Shown: positions 19,301 to 27,495 of the stretch, piece after piece
Layout: the number at the start of each line of letters is the position of its first letter
Numbering within the stretch: the first letter of the stretch is position 1
NCBI RefSeq assembly: GCF_004761875.1
Contig: NZ_SJEY01000011.1
Coordinates: 1-64,000 of the forward strand
Direction of reading: 5' to 3'
Source of the DNA: Roseovarius aestuariivivens
GTDB taxonomy: Bacteria; Pseudomonadota; Alphaproteobacteria; Rhodobacterales; Rhodobacteraceae
DNA: 64,000 nt
Program-made: the position numbers and the translations under genes
The notes under the pieces: model-generated
Seen by the model: only the letters and a program-made list of their open reading frames with translations
Told to the model about the DNA's origin: nothing
Databases searched by the model: none

Positions 19301-21219
19301 GTCTACGCGACGGCAGCGACGAGGGCATTGGCCAGCAGGGTAATGATTTCTTCGATGGTCAGGATGGCAACGACACGCTGCGCGGCAATGGCGGCAACGA
19401 CACGCTGCGCGGTAGCGAGGGCAAGGACAGTCTCGAAGGCGGGGACGGCACCGATGTCCTCGATGGCGGCAACGGCAACGACACGCTGCGCGGTGGGCCA
19501 GGCGATGATCTGATCGTCGGCGGATTGTCCGGCGACAACCTCTTCGGCGGGTCGGGGCGCGATACGTTCCGCCGTGATTACGACGACCTGATCGACACTG
19601 TCTTTGATTTCCAAGCCGGGGCCGGGGGTGACGCGATCGAGGTGCGCGGCACCGCCTATGCCCGCTTTGCGGATGTCCGCCTGACCCAGGCCGGCGCAGA
19701 TACCGTGGTGGAGTTCGGCACCGAAGGGCACATGGTGCTGCGCAACGTGACCGCAGGCACCCTGACGGCGGACAATTTCGCCTTTGGCGAGGATGGCGGA
19801 GGCGGTCAGACCATCGCGATGCGCGCCACAGAGTTCTTCGGCCTTGGCACCAACCGCTCAGACACGTTCACTGTCAGCCGGGTGCACATGGACAGCGCCG
19901 CCTTCGAAGTGCAGGCCGGGCGCGGCTACGATACGGTCGTGATCAACCAGTCCTCGCTGAATGCCAATCTGGGCGAAACCGGCCTATATTCCGGCGTCGA
20001 GGAATTCGATCTGTCCTTGATCGGCACGCTCGGGCTGGTCATCGAAAATCCGCTTGTCTCACAATCGAACAGCGGCAAGCTTTATCTCAGTATCGGCGAC
20101 ACTGGCACGCCGATCCTGCTCGATGTGGGTCCGCTTGGGCGGGGCAAGAACGTATTCATCGACGGCGCGAGAGAGGTTCGTCTGACTGGCGACCGGTCTC
20201 ATACGGTGAAATCCGGGGACGATGTCGGCACCAATATTTTCGGCGACACGCAGCGCGACATCCTTTACGGCGGCCGCGCGAATGACGTGGTGCGCGGCGG
20301 CGACGGAAATGACAACGTCTTTGGATCGGCTGGCGACGACACGCTTTACGGCGATGCCGGCAGCGACACGATCAACGGCGGCCCGGGCTCGGACCTGATC
20401 TATGTGGAGGATGCCGGTGACCGGGTGGCCGAAAGCAACCGTTGGGCGGGTCACGACACGGTCATCTCCTCGGTCGATTTCCGCATGGGCCGCAGCCATA
20501 TCGAGGATCTGGAACTGACCGGCACGGCCCGGGTGGGCGCGGGCAACGGCCTGACGAACCGCATCACCGGCAATGACGGCGACAACATCCTCGACGGCGG
20601 CAAGAACAACGACACGCTTGTGGGCGGTCTTGGCGATGACCGGTATCTGGTGCGCGCGCCGGGCGACACGGTGGTCGAACAAGCCGGCGAAGGCGTCGAT
20701 GTGGTGCTTGCCTATCGCAGCTATGCGCTTGAGGCGAACGTGGAAAACCTCTTCATGCAGACCGTCTATACAAAGGATGGCGATCCGGCCATTTTCAACG
20801 GGATCGGCAACGATCTGGACAACGTGATCGTGGGCACGCCCTTCGCAAATTTCATGATCGGACGCGAAGGGCGGGACACGTTGCGCGGCCAAGCCGGGGC
20901 GGACAATTTCGTCTTCGATCGCGCGATCGGCCCCGACAACGTGGACCGGATCATCGATTTCAACACCAACGAGGCGAATGAGGGCGACAAGCTTTTGATG
21001 AAAGGCTCGGAATTCGGAAACATGGCGGCGGGTGTTCTGGCCGCGGGACAGTTTGCGCAAGGCACCGCCGCAGCAGACGCCAATGACCGGTTCATCTTCG
21101 ACCAGGCCTCGGGGCAGCTCTGGTTCGACGCCGATGGCACGGGCGCGGATGACCAGGTTCTGATCGCCACTTTCGAACAGAATGCCACAGTGACCGCGGC
21201 GGATATCGAGATCTTCTGA
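16324..21219 (+). CDS. Giant RTX calcium-binding protein with central beta-helix-like segment
   Basis: A 1631-residue acidic protein without a signal peptide, beginning MATFRLTTSDDNFTGTSGAD. RTX blocks lie at residues ~140-190, 430-500, 1005-1080, 1300-1365 and 1405-1530. Residues ~588-980 differ: GVQLQQLFDGVPAGAIIRIA then ITVEGAGEGLTIFRTD mark the start of a right-handed parallel beta-helix as in pectate lyases and AlgE-type epimerases. The last ~120 residues (FVFDRAIGPDNVDRIIDFNT, GQLWFDADGTGADD, final AADIEIF) look like an uncleaved type I secretion signal region. It is probably exported and Ca2+-folded. The helix may bind or modify polysaccharide, but I cannot name catalytic residues. GGGGA lies upstream of the ATG. 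No type I exporter is in the window. Confidence 0.88.
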   Translation: MATFRLTTSDDNFTGTSGADTLEVPNNNANLAATDTVDLGAGHDTVLFERTSDIAFAYQRMIGFAGIDELDATAGSSALFSIDDSLLAQSDFNTLTLTFDGDPLSLDLRDLTPGFGTIRLNGTGPVTLYDADQAVETASGVAGNVTGGALNDTITGNGGNDTFVGGAGADVLTGGAGTNQLTGGADTDRFVISQGETVMITDFEGSSNYELIDLRAFTGVGFSDLAITANGGNARIVLPGSAATITLNGISSSALKASDFLFDGQTTPQIFTLSGGADNFTGGAGNDLFDLMGQNNQLDASMDTLVGGSGTDVLRVFGANDRDLGEARLDALSGIEVLDLTNVTGNLAVTIDDEIAARSDTGSILVRFGSQDLDLNTRSLDGSRGVTSANQVVVEGTGLVTLASANAGQMVSVSDEVGGRVQSGNDATHIIGGAKNDLLIGDAGFDTLQGGGGNDTLRGGDGNDSLIAGAGDDELDGGIGNDILIADAGANRLIGGADFDQYIVKTGALGTVIADYDPSNFVERIDLTDLDALSSIADVTLTNVGAHVRVTAPGLNLTIENVQANQLNDKDFLFNGEDPLLFNVSPGATGVQLQQLFDGVPAGAIIRIAAGTYSITETLEISRSDITVEGAGEGLTIFRTDIPLTNPGPTLIVHPDSLQDRYGSLTVDLVEGSNQVQLPDVAALRLANPGQEFDDFQVGDLIFLFRPNDDAYLTLTGDLGNADGIDWNQPTTTTELEAELYYLREFRSRIVSIDANGVATLAEASPYTFSAGDTNVARNTFLENVHLSDFSIVGNFESITGGAPDPFLFENTMPKWASIAALEFDGVRDSSMERITVTDPASHAFKWQRAHETTADQLTAMGAHNKDGSSGYHFLLQESFANDFTNLSSTDARHAVLFSSYNAEHYNSLHLTFSNRDINFHGSMDDENIIQVDRLAMDYPADGSTEQWQAVHPGVRGLHPNTDLSANTVTFTIAQTGDRSDVVLANTGGAEVRLRDGSDEGIGQQGNDFFDGQDGNDTLRGNGGNDTLRGSEGKDSLEGGDGTDVLDGGNGNDTLRGGPGDDLIVGGLSGDNLFGGSGRDTFRRDYDDLIDTVFDFQAGAGGDAIEVRGTAYARFADVRLTQAGADTVVEFGTEGHMVLRNVTAGTLTADNFAFGEDGGGGQTIAMRATEFFGLGTNRSDTFTVSRVHMDSAAFEVQAGRGYDTVVINQSSLNANLGETGLYSGVEEFDLSLIGTLGLVIENPLVSQSNSGKLYLSIGDTGTPILLDVGPLGRGKNVFIDGAREVRLTGDRSHTVKSGDDVGTNIFGDTQRDILYGGRANDVVRGGDGNDNVFGSAGDDTLYGDAGSDTINGGPGSDLIYVEDAGDRVAESNRWAGHDTVISSVDFRMGRSHIEDLELTGTARVGAGNGLTNRITGNDGDNILDGGKNNDTLVGGLGDDRYLVRAPGDTVVEQAGEGVDVVLAYRSYALEANVENLFMQTVYTKDGDPAIFNGIGNDLDNVIVGTPFANFMIGREGRDTLRGQAGADNFVFDRAIGPDNVDRIIDFNTNEANEGDKLLMKGSEFGNMAAGVLAAGQFAQGTAAADANDRFIFDQASGQLWFDADGTGADDQVLIATFEQNATVTAADIEIF
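19366..19493 (+). repeat. Three identical 20-bp repeats within an RTX block
   Basis: GGCAACGACACGCTGCGCGG occurs at 19366-19385, 19393-19412 and 19474-19493, in the same frame, encoding the RTX unit GNDTLRG. Identity at DNA level, not only protein level, suggests recent duplication or gene conversion and makes the block prone to slippage or misassembly. Confidence 0.85.
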
Positions 21220-21510
21220 GGAGGCGGCCCGGCATCCGCGCCGTATTCCGCGCACCCGTTTGACAGGGGCAAGCTGAGCCTTGCGCCGGTGACATTGCCA
21301 TCGGCCCTTGTCGGGACAGGCCGGGTCACGCCTGCATTTCGGGGACTGGCACAACGATTTGCGGAAGCGGCTGATTTCACGGCGAAGCGACATGCCGGCC
21401 GGTCTTGGCAGAAGATCCAGTCCGCCGCGCCGGTGCCGTCGCGCGCCCTTTCCCCTTCAGACCCTTCATGCTAGAGGCGTAGCAATGGACTATTCAAGGC
21501 GGAGGCGGCG

Positions 21511-22356
21511 GTGAGCGGCGTCACGAAACCGAACCTCATCATTGTCGGGGCACAGAAATCGGGAACGACTTGGCTGCACAAGCAGCTGAGCCTTCATCCC
21601 GATTTTTTCATGAGCGAACCGAAGGAACTGAACTTCTTCAACAATGCCGACCAGGTTTCGAACGAAGAGAAGCAAGCGGAGTATTTCGCGCATTTCGACG
21701 CGGTCACAGATCAGACCTTCATCGGAGAGTCCACGCCGCATTACTTCTGGAAAAAGGTCGAAGGTTCGCCCTTCAGCAACCCGAGGCCAGGCCATGACAC
21801 CGCCACCTGCCTGCATGCGGCGCTTGGGCCGGATCTGCGGATGATCGCGTCGCTGCGTGATCCGGTGTCCCGGGCGGTATCAGCCTATTATCACAACTTC
21901 GCCGTCGGCCGGAATCCGGAGAAGCGCGGCATTTTCTGGTGCGATCCGTCCATGGGGATCGTCGACCTTGGGTTTTACAAACGGCACTGGGAACACTTCG
22001 TCGAGGTCTTCAGCCCGGCCAATATGTGCATGGTGCTTTACGACGACATCTCGAAAAACCCGGTGGGCTATATCCGGCAGGTGCTGCGGTTTCTCAAGGC
22101 GCAGGAACCGGACGGTTACATGGACAGCCTCGATCTTGGCGAAAAGATCAACTACCGCGCCCGCCTGATGAAGCGACGGACCGCCGAGGAACGCGCGGAT
22201 CCGCCGGTGATCCGACCGCAGGAAGTGGCCGCTTTGCTGGAGCTTTACCGCGAGGATATCCGGTTCGTCTCGGAGATGACCAAGCGGCCCCTGCCGCATT
22301 GGTCGGACCTGGATGGACTGATTGCCAAGCATTGCCCCGCGGACGTCAAGGACTGA
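21511..22356 (+). CDS. Sulfotransferase (Sulfotransfer_1-like)
   Basis: A 281-residue protein with the PAPS loop IIVGAQKSGTTWLHKQLSLH at residue ~10, KELNFFNN, and the 3'-phosphate segment SLRDPVSRAVSAYYHNFAVG around residue 115. The layout is that of heparan-sulfate-like/carbohydrate sulfotransferases: YFWKK near 85 and a C-terminal LYREDIRFVSEMTKR of the type seen in that family. The GTG start at 21511 follows a GGAGGCGGC Shine-Dalgarno. It is first in a plus-strand run of three sulfotransferase-like genes, 291 bp after the giant RTX gene; I recognised nothing in that 291-bp gap. Confidence 0.88.
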   Translation: MSGVTKPNLIIVGAQKSGTTWLHKQLSLHPDFFMSEPKELNFFNNADQVSNEEKQAEYFAHFDAVTDQTFIGESTPHYFWKKVEGSPFSNPRPGHDTATCLHAALGPDLRMIASLRDPVSRAVSAYYHNFAVGRNPEKRGIFWCDPSMGIVDLGFYKRHWEHFVEVFSPANMCMVLYDDISKNPVGYIRQVLRFLKAQEPDGYMDSLDLGEKINYRARLMKRRTAEERADPPVIRPQEVAALLELYREDIRFVSEMTKRPLPHWSDLDGLIAKHCPADVKD

Positions 22357-22365
22357 GCGTCGGGA

Positions 22366-23343
22366 ATGAAACGCCTTCTCCTGCACATCGGGCCGCACAA
22401 GACCGCCTCGACCTACCTGCAGGCGAACATGGTGGTCAACGACGAGGTGCTTCGCTCGGGTGGTGTCTGGTATCCCGATGTCCTGCGCGTGGGCCCCGGC
22501 CATCAGCGGGCGGTGCACACCTTGAAGGCCGCCGAGACCGCGCCGCTTGACGCCCTGCGCGATGCCGCCACGGATTTCGAAACGATGGTGCTGAGCGCCG
22601 AGAATTTCACAAAGCTCAATCCGCGCGAGATAGGCCGTCTTGCCGATGTCTTCGGCGACTGGGATATCCAGATTTTGTTCTACTACCGCGGATGCCACGA
22701 ACTTTGGCCGTCGCATTGGCAGGAGACGATCAAGCAGGGGGCGTTCGACATCTGGCCGCATTACCTGATGGCGGTCATGGGCTTTACCGAGAAAGGCACG
22801 CTGGGCTTCGTCAATCCGGAAACGGTGCTTGGGCACTGGGCGCAGGTTTTTGGGTCTGAGCGGCTGCATCTTTATCCCTATGCCGCCATCGGAGAGGATC
22901 CTCGCGATGCGTTGCGGCCGGTCTGCCAGCTTGTCGGACTTGATCCCGACGAGTTGCGGGTCGAGGAAAAAGGGCGCAACGCGTCCTACCCGCCCGAACG
23001 GATCGAGGCGCTGCGCGTTCTCAACCTTCGTGCCGCCTTGCGTGGCCAGAAACCGGACTCTCGGTTGCGGCGCGCCTATATGAAGAATGTCGAGGCGATC
23101 GAGAAAAGCCAGGCGTTCAAGGATCTCGAAGCGCATTGCGCCGACCATGCCAGAACCAGCGTGCTGCGCCCGCAGCGCGGCTACCTCGCCCATCTGGAAG
23201 ACGCGGTCGAGGCCACCTATGGTGCGCGCTTTATGGCGCCCCTGCCCAAAAAATCGGCATTGCGCAGTAAAACAATCTTGTATCTGGATCCGTCTTTCCC
23301 GGTGCCGGACCAGACCGTTGAAGAACTCGAAAATATGATATGA
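22366..23343 (+). CDS. Sulfotransferase-like P-loop protein
   Basis: A 325-residue protein starting 9 nt after the preceding sulfotransferase gene. The N-terminus has a phosphosulfate-binding-type loop LHIGPHKTASTYLQANM (residues 6-22), followed by VLSAENFTKL and ILFYYRGCHELWPSHWQETI, which resembles the 3'-phosphate-binding region with an Arg. The rest is divergent and helical, ending with a basic segment and FPVPDQTVEELE. Its sulfotransferase fold is inferred from these motifs and context; the acceptor is unknown. Its stop overlaps the next start (ATGA at 23340-23343). Confidence 0.75.
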   Translation: MKRLLLHIGPHKTASTYLQANMVVNDEVLRSGGVWYPDVLRVGPGHQRAVHTLKAAETAPLDALRDAATDFETMVLSAENFTKLNPREIGRLADVFGDWDIQILFYYRGCHELWPSHWQETIKQGAFDIWPHYLMAVMGFTEKGTLGFVNPETVLGHWAQVFGSERLHLYPYAAIGEDPRDALRPVCQLVGLDPDELRVEEKGRNASYPPERIEALRVLNLRAALRGQKPDSRLRRAYMKNVEAIEKSQAFKDLEAHCADHARTSVLRPQRGYLAHLEDAVEATYGARFMAPLPKKSALRSKTILYLDPSFPVPDQTVEELENMI

Positions 23344-24314
23344 TCGGTACCGAGGCATCGGCCAAGCGGTCAATTGTGCAGGATCCTGAAATGAACGAGA
23401 AGCGACGAAGCTTTCTCCATGTCGGCCATGGCAAGACCGGCTCCAGCGCGCTGCAGGACTTTTTGGAAGTTAATGCCCCGCTTCTGGAAGAGTTCGGCCT
23501 GAGCTATCCAACTGGTCGCGGCGGGGAGGCAGGCAAACTTGGCATGTCCGGCAACGGGATGTTGTTTCTGGACGTCGATGACCTGAACGGCGGAGAGATA
23601 TTTTCCAGCGAACTTTTGTTCAAAGACGAATATATAGACGAGAAGTCCGTCCTGATCTCCAAGCTGATGCAGTTCCGGGATTCCTTGACGGTGATCATTT
23701 ATACCCGGGATGTGTACGATCACTTTGTTTCAAGCTGGGGACAGTCGATCAAACGCGGCGGCGAGAGCCACAACATCGCGCAGTTCGCAAAAAAGTATCG
23801 GAACTTTCGAAAGCTCCGAACTTTCCTGGAAATCCTTTCCAAACGGGACATCGATTTCGTCATCAAGAACTACAGCAGGACGGGCGGTATCGAAGCGTCG
23901 TTCATGTCTTTGGTTCTGCCCGAAAACAGAGACGCGTTCATGGCCCGCGCCACACTTGCGACGAGCAAGGTGAACCGAAGCCTGACTTTGGCGGAGTTGG
24001 AGTTGCAACGACATATGAACAAGATATTCGGGAACAAACCCTCGGGCAGAATTTCGGAGCTTTTTGAAAAAAGGCTGCCGGATCTGCCGTCGGACAAGCT
24101 GACTGTGCCGCAAAGTGCGATCTCGGTCATTCAAAGATCCAACTCGGACGCGATCGCAAAGATCAACCAGTATCTAAACGCCGACGACCGGCTGTCTCTT
24201 GATCCTGATCCTTCGATCATTCTCGACGTCGAACAGACCGACTATGTGTTTTCGGCAGAGCATCTGGAGGCCATAGCGCGCTTCTGTTCAAATAAGGTAC
24301 AAAGGGAAAGCTAA
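23340..24314 (+). CDS. Sulfotransferase-like P-loop protein of lower GC content
   Basis: A 324-residue protein with the loop FLHVGHGKTGSSALQDFL and the TVIIYTRDVYDHFVSSWGQS segment, parallel to the gene before it but far diverged, so an old duplication or a replaced copy. Base composition is visibly lower than the neighbours: the 60 bases from 23581 contain only 25 G+C, and there are many AAA/ATA/TTT codons. This hints at separate origin. An internal ATG at 23391 is an alternative start, but the ATGA overlap supports coupled translation from 23340. The C-terminal half has no family I recognise. Confidence 0.72.
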   Translation: MIGTEASAKRSIVQDPEMNEKRRSFLHVGHGKTGSSALQDFLEVNAPLLEEFGLSYPTGRGGEAGKLGMSGNGMLFLDVDDLNGGEIFSSELLFKDEYIDEKSVLISKLMQFRDSLTVIIYTRDVYDHFVSSWGQSIKRGGESHNIAQFAKKYRNFRKLRTFLEILSKRDIDFVIKNYSRTGGIEASFMSLVLPENRDAFMARATLATSKVNRSLTLAELELQRHMNKIFGNKPSGRISELFEKRLPDLPSDKLTVPQSAISVIQRSNSDAIAKINQYLNADDRLSLDPDPSIILDVEQTDYVFSAEHLEAIARFCSNKVQRES

Positions 24315-24431
24315 TCGGGTGGCAAAAAAGTCAGAGAATGAAGCACGGTTTCATGTGGCGGACTTCATGTCTTGGGGACGTATCTGACAGGGGCCATATG
24401 CCTGAATTTTGAACAGCGGAAAGGTTCTATC

Positions 24432-25505
24432 ATGAGCAACAATCCCTACAAAGGCCTGCCCGAGTCGGCCTTCTGGTCGGCAGGTGTTGCGCATCACTCG
24501 CCGTTCGAGTTCGAAGGGCTTTACAGCCGGAAGTGGCGCATCCAGAAGAAAACCCAGGTGGCCACGGCTGGCAGCTGTTTTGCCCAGCATATCGCGCGCA
24601 ACCTGCGGGCGCGGAAATTCAGCGTGCTGGACATGGAGCCTGCCCCCCCCGGCCTGCCGGAAGAAGATCATCTGACCTACGGCTACGGCACCTATTCCTG
24701 TCGTTACGGAAATATCTACACCGCACGGCAGCTGCTTCAGCTGCTGCAAGAGGCGACAGGCGCCTTCGAGCCGCAGGATATCGTGTGGGAAAAGGACGGG
24801 CGTTTTTACGATGCACTTCGGCCCGCGGTGGAGCCAGAGGGCCTGCCAACCGCTGAAGAGGTGCGCGCCCAGCGGCGTGACCATCTGACCCGCGTCCGGG
24901 CGATGATCGAACAGATGGATCTTTTCGTTTTCACCCTTGGCCTGACGGAAGCCTGGGAGCATGTCGAAAGCGGCACGATCTATCCCACGGCCCCGGGCAC
25001 AATCGCCGGATTCTTTGATCCTGATAAAGTCCGCTTCAAGAATTTCGGCTTTGCCGAAATCCGCCGTGATCTGGACGATTTTCTTGCGCTGGCGCGAGAG
25101 ATGCGGGGCGGACGGAATTTCCGCGTGCTTCTCACCGTCTCGCCGGTACCACTTACCGCGACGGCCTCGGGCGGGCATGTGCTCAAGGCGACGACCTACT
25201 CAAAGTCGGTGCTGCGCGCGGTGGCCGGCCATTTCGAAAGCCGGCCCAATATCGATTATTTCCCGTCCTACGAGATCATCACCAATCCGGCGGCGCGTGG
25301 TCTGTTTTACGAAAGCAACCTGCGCTCGGTCCGAGCGACAGGAGTCGAGACCGTGATGAAGGTCTTTTTCGACGCCCATGGCACCGCCGCCAGCCCACAG
25401 TCGGAGGCCTCTACCAGGCCACGCACGACACCCGAGGCGGTCGCTCCGCAACTTGACGAAGACGTGCAGTGCGAAGACGCGCTTCTGGAGCAATTCGCAC
25501 GATGA
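24432..25505 (+). CDS. GSCFA-domain protein, second copy
   Basis: A 357-residue protein starting at the ATG preceded by GGAAAGG; a longer frame upstream lacks support. The family N-terminal pattern NPYKGLPESAFWSAGVA is followed by the ATAGSCFAQHIARNLRAR motif near residue 44, YGTYSCRYGNIYTARQLLQL, LFVFTLGLTEAWEHVESG, LLTVSPVPLTATA and IDYFPSYEII. It is more canonical than the copy at 14843. The fold is SGNH-like, and a role as glycan acyltransferase or esterase is possible but unproven. The 3' end overlaps the next start by 4 bp, linking it to a second SGNH-like gene. Confidence 0.87.
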   Translation: MSNNPYKGLPESAFWSAGVAHHSPFEFEGLYSRKWRIQKKTQVATAGSCFAQHIARNLRARKFSVLDMEPAPPGLPEEDHLTYGYGTYSCRYGNIYTARQLLQLLQEATGAFEPQDIVWEKDGRFYDALRPAVEPEGLPTAEEVRAQRRDHLTRVRAMIEQMDLFVFTLGLTEAWEHVESGTIYPTAPGTIAGFFDPDKVRFKNFGFAEIRRDLDDFLALAREMRGGRNFRVLLTVSPVPLTATASGGHVLKATTYSKSVLRAVAGHFESRPNIDYFPSYEIITNPAARGLFYESNLRSVRATGVETVMKVFFDAHGTAASPQSEASTRPRTTPEAVAPQLDEDVQCEDALLEQFAR

Positions 25506-26194
25506 AAAAGATTCTTTGGTGTGGCGGATCGCATCTGGCCAATGCCCGCCCGCTGATCGAAGAGGCGCATGACACAGGCGCCCTTGGGGCATTCGACGCG
25601 GAGTTCTATGTCACCGGTGGGCCACGGAACCGCGACTGGAGCGGCGCGGGTGGCCGGTACACCGTCGAGGGGTCCGTGGTGAGCGGTAACGCCCACGAGC
25701 CCGAGCGCCGGATCGATCTTGCCGCGTTCGATGCAGCCGTGTTCATCGGCCAGTATATTCAGCCCTTCAAGGCCTTCATCGGCGATGTGCCGCATTCCTC
25801 TTCGGTGGTCGAGCGAACGCTTCGGGAACTGCCTATCGAGGGCCGTTTTCACGACCCAGAGCGCGGAATTCGGCACCGCTGGTACAACGAACCCCTGGTG
25901 CTTTTCCCGCCGCTCGTCTCCGGCCCGACGTTCCTGCTGCCGGATCCCGCACCTGTCGGCAAGCGTTATGGCGACGTTCCGCAACCGCTCAAGCAGGCCT
26001 ATCATAACCGGATGACGGATTTCTGCGCAGAAGCAGGCATCACTTATGTCGACATGCCGCCGGAACTCTTTACCGAAGACGGCAGAACACGGCGTCGCTA
26101 TGCCCTGCCCGGCGACGCGCTGCATATGAATGCAGAGTATTGGCACGTTGTATTCGACAAGGCCTTACTGCCCGCAATGACACAGATTTTGTGA
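25502..26194 (+). CDS. SGNH-hydrolase-like protein coupled to GSCFA gene
   Basis: A 230-residue protein that begins ATGA on top of the GSCFA stop. The N-terminal ILWCGGSHLANARPLIEEA looks like a GDS-type block I (G-G-S-H in place of G-D-S), and the C-terminal GDALHMNAEYW gives the DxxH block V of SGNH hydrolases. In between, FIGQYIQPFK may supply block II. No signal peptide, so cytoplasmic. The family is inferred from motif order; substrate unknown. Together with the GSCFA partner it could add or remove acyl groups on a glycan precursor. Confidence 0.65.
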   Translation: MKKILWCGGSHLANARPLIEEAHDTGALGAFDAEFYVTGGPRNRDWSGAGGRYTVEGSVVSGNAHEPERRIDLAAFDAAVFIGQYIQPFKAFIGDVPHSSSVVERTLRELPIEGRFHDPERGIRHRWYNEPLVLFPPLVSGPTFLLPDPAPVGKRYGDVPQPLKQAYHNRMTDFCAEAGITYVDMPPELFTEDGRTRRRYALPGDALHMNAEYWHVVFDKALLPAMTQIL

Positions 26195-26265
26195 GCGCGC
26201 ATTTCTAACTTGATTGAGTATCTCAATGTGTTGGGCTCTTTTCGGTCCGGCGCCATTGATCCCAG

Positions 26266-27174
26266 TCACGCGCTCAGATTCGCCTCTATGTCATCCAGAA
26301 GAGACGACGCGCCAAACCGGAGGAGTGCGGGCGTAATCCATTCATCGCTTAGCTCGGCCCGCACAAGCGCCAGGTAATCTAGGGCCAGCGCGGCGGTCGA
26401 AATGCCACCCGCAGGTTTGAACCCGACGCGAAATCCGGTCGCGGCGTGATAGCCGCGGATTTCGCGCAGCATTATGAGGGCGGCGGGCAGCGTGGCGTTT
26501 ACCTTTTCCTTGCCTGTCGAGGTCTTGATGAAATCCGCCCCGGCCTGCATCGCCACCTGAGACGCACAGGCCACGGTGGAGAGTGATCCCAGCTCTCCAG
26601 TGGCGAGGATCACTTTCATATGCGCCGTACCGCAAGCCTCGCGAAACGTGCGGATCTCTTCGTATAGCGCAGGCCAGTCTGCCGAGAGCGCGAGGTGGCG
26701 GGCAATGACAACATCGATCTCGGTGGCGCCTGCCGCGACGCTCGCCTCGATCTCGGCCACGCGGGCGGAAAGCGGCGAGAGGCCGTGCGGGAAGCCCGCC
26801 GCGACGGCGGAGACCGGAATGCCCGAGCCGTTCAACGCCGCAAGCGCCGGGGCGATCATGGCGTGATAAACACAGACGGCGGCGACGGTCAGATCTGCGG
26901 CCCCGAGCCGTTCAAGAAAGTCGGCGTGCATGGGCTGACGCGCGCGCGCGCAAAGCGCCCGCACACGCTGGGGCGTGTCGTCGCCTGAAAGCGTCGTGAG
27001 ATCCATGCAGGCCACGGCCCGTAAAAGCCAGCGCGTGCGATCGTCCGGGGACGGATCAAAACGCGCGGCGATTTCCCGCGCCTCGGACCCGAGCCGCGTG
27101 TCGTCGAAGGCGCGGGCCTCTACCGCGTGAAGGTCGAGAGGTGTCCCGGGGTTGCGCGGCTGCTCTGCGTGCAT
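26266..27174 (-). CDS. deoC: Deoxyribose-phosphate aldolase
   Basis: Class I aldolase of deoxynucleoside catabolism: it splits 2-deoxyribose-5-phosphate into glyceraldehyde-3-phosphate and acetaldehyde. The 302-residue sequence shows VCVYHAMIAPALAAL, GFPHGLSPLSARVAEIEASV, GATEIDVVIAR, HMKVILATGELGS (a Schiff-base-type Lys region), GADFIKTSTGKEKVNATL (the catalytic KTSTG motif) and VGFKPAGGIST. I chose the ATG at 27174 (GAGGC upstream) over a longer frame beginning at 27279. It converges with the SGNH gene. The short palindrome ATTGAGTATCTCAAT (26213-26227) between them is too weak to call a terminator. Confidence 0.95.
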   Translation of the reverse strand: MHAEQPRNPGTPLDLHAVEARAFDDTRLGSEAREIAARFDPSPDDRTRWLLRAVACMDLTTLSGDDTPQRVRALCARARQPMHADFLERLGAADLTVAAVCVYHAMIAPALAALNGSGIPVSAVAAGFPHGLSPLSARVAEIEASVAAGATEIDVVIARHLALSADWPALYEEIRTFREACGTAHMKVILATGELGSLSTVACASQVAMQAGADFIKTSTGKEKVNATLPAALIMLREIRGYHAATGFRVGFKPAGGISTAALALDYLALVRAELSDEWITPALLRFGASSLLDDIEANLSA

Positions 27175-27495
27175 GGCTCTGCCTCGAAGCTTCGTGTTCT
27201 CGATTGGTGTCACGCGCCGGGGCGATCGGCAAGCATGACAATTCACGCGATCTGCACATCTTGAACCAACAGGCTGCACATCCTCACGTCGACATGGAAG
27301 ACCAAGGTGTTCGACGTCGCCACGGAGAAACCCTATGACGCCGCGCCGGATTCCACCTCGGCGCCTGCTGCATATCTTGGCGCTTTGTCTGGCGAGACTC
27401 TGGGCGGGCGCGATTGGAGGCGCGGCAGGCCGTGGTCCGGCTGGCCGAAAGCGACAAGTGCAGCTTTTTCGAAATTACTTCTCTGACGGCTTTTT

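Noticed and set aside
26213-26227. Palindrome ATTGAGTATCTCAAT between convergent SGNH and deoC genes as a terminator
   Set aside because: The stem is only 6 bp, AT-rich and has no T-run on either strand.
27262-27490. Possible relic of an aldehyde dehydrogenase or other gene next to deoC
   Set aside because: An open stretch exists in two frames, but I could not match it to a family and there is no start with a ribosome binding site. Not called.
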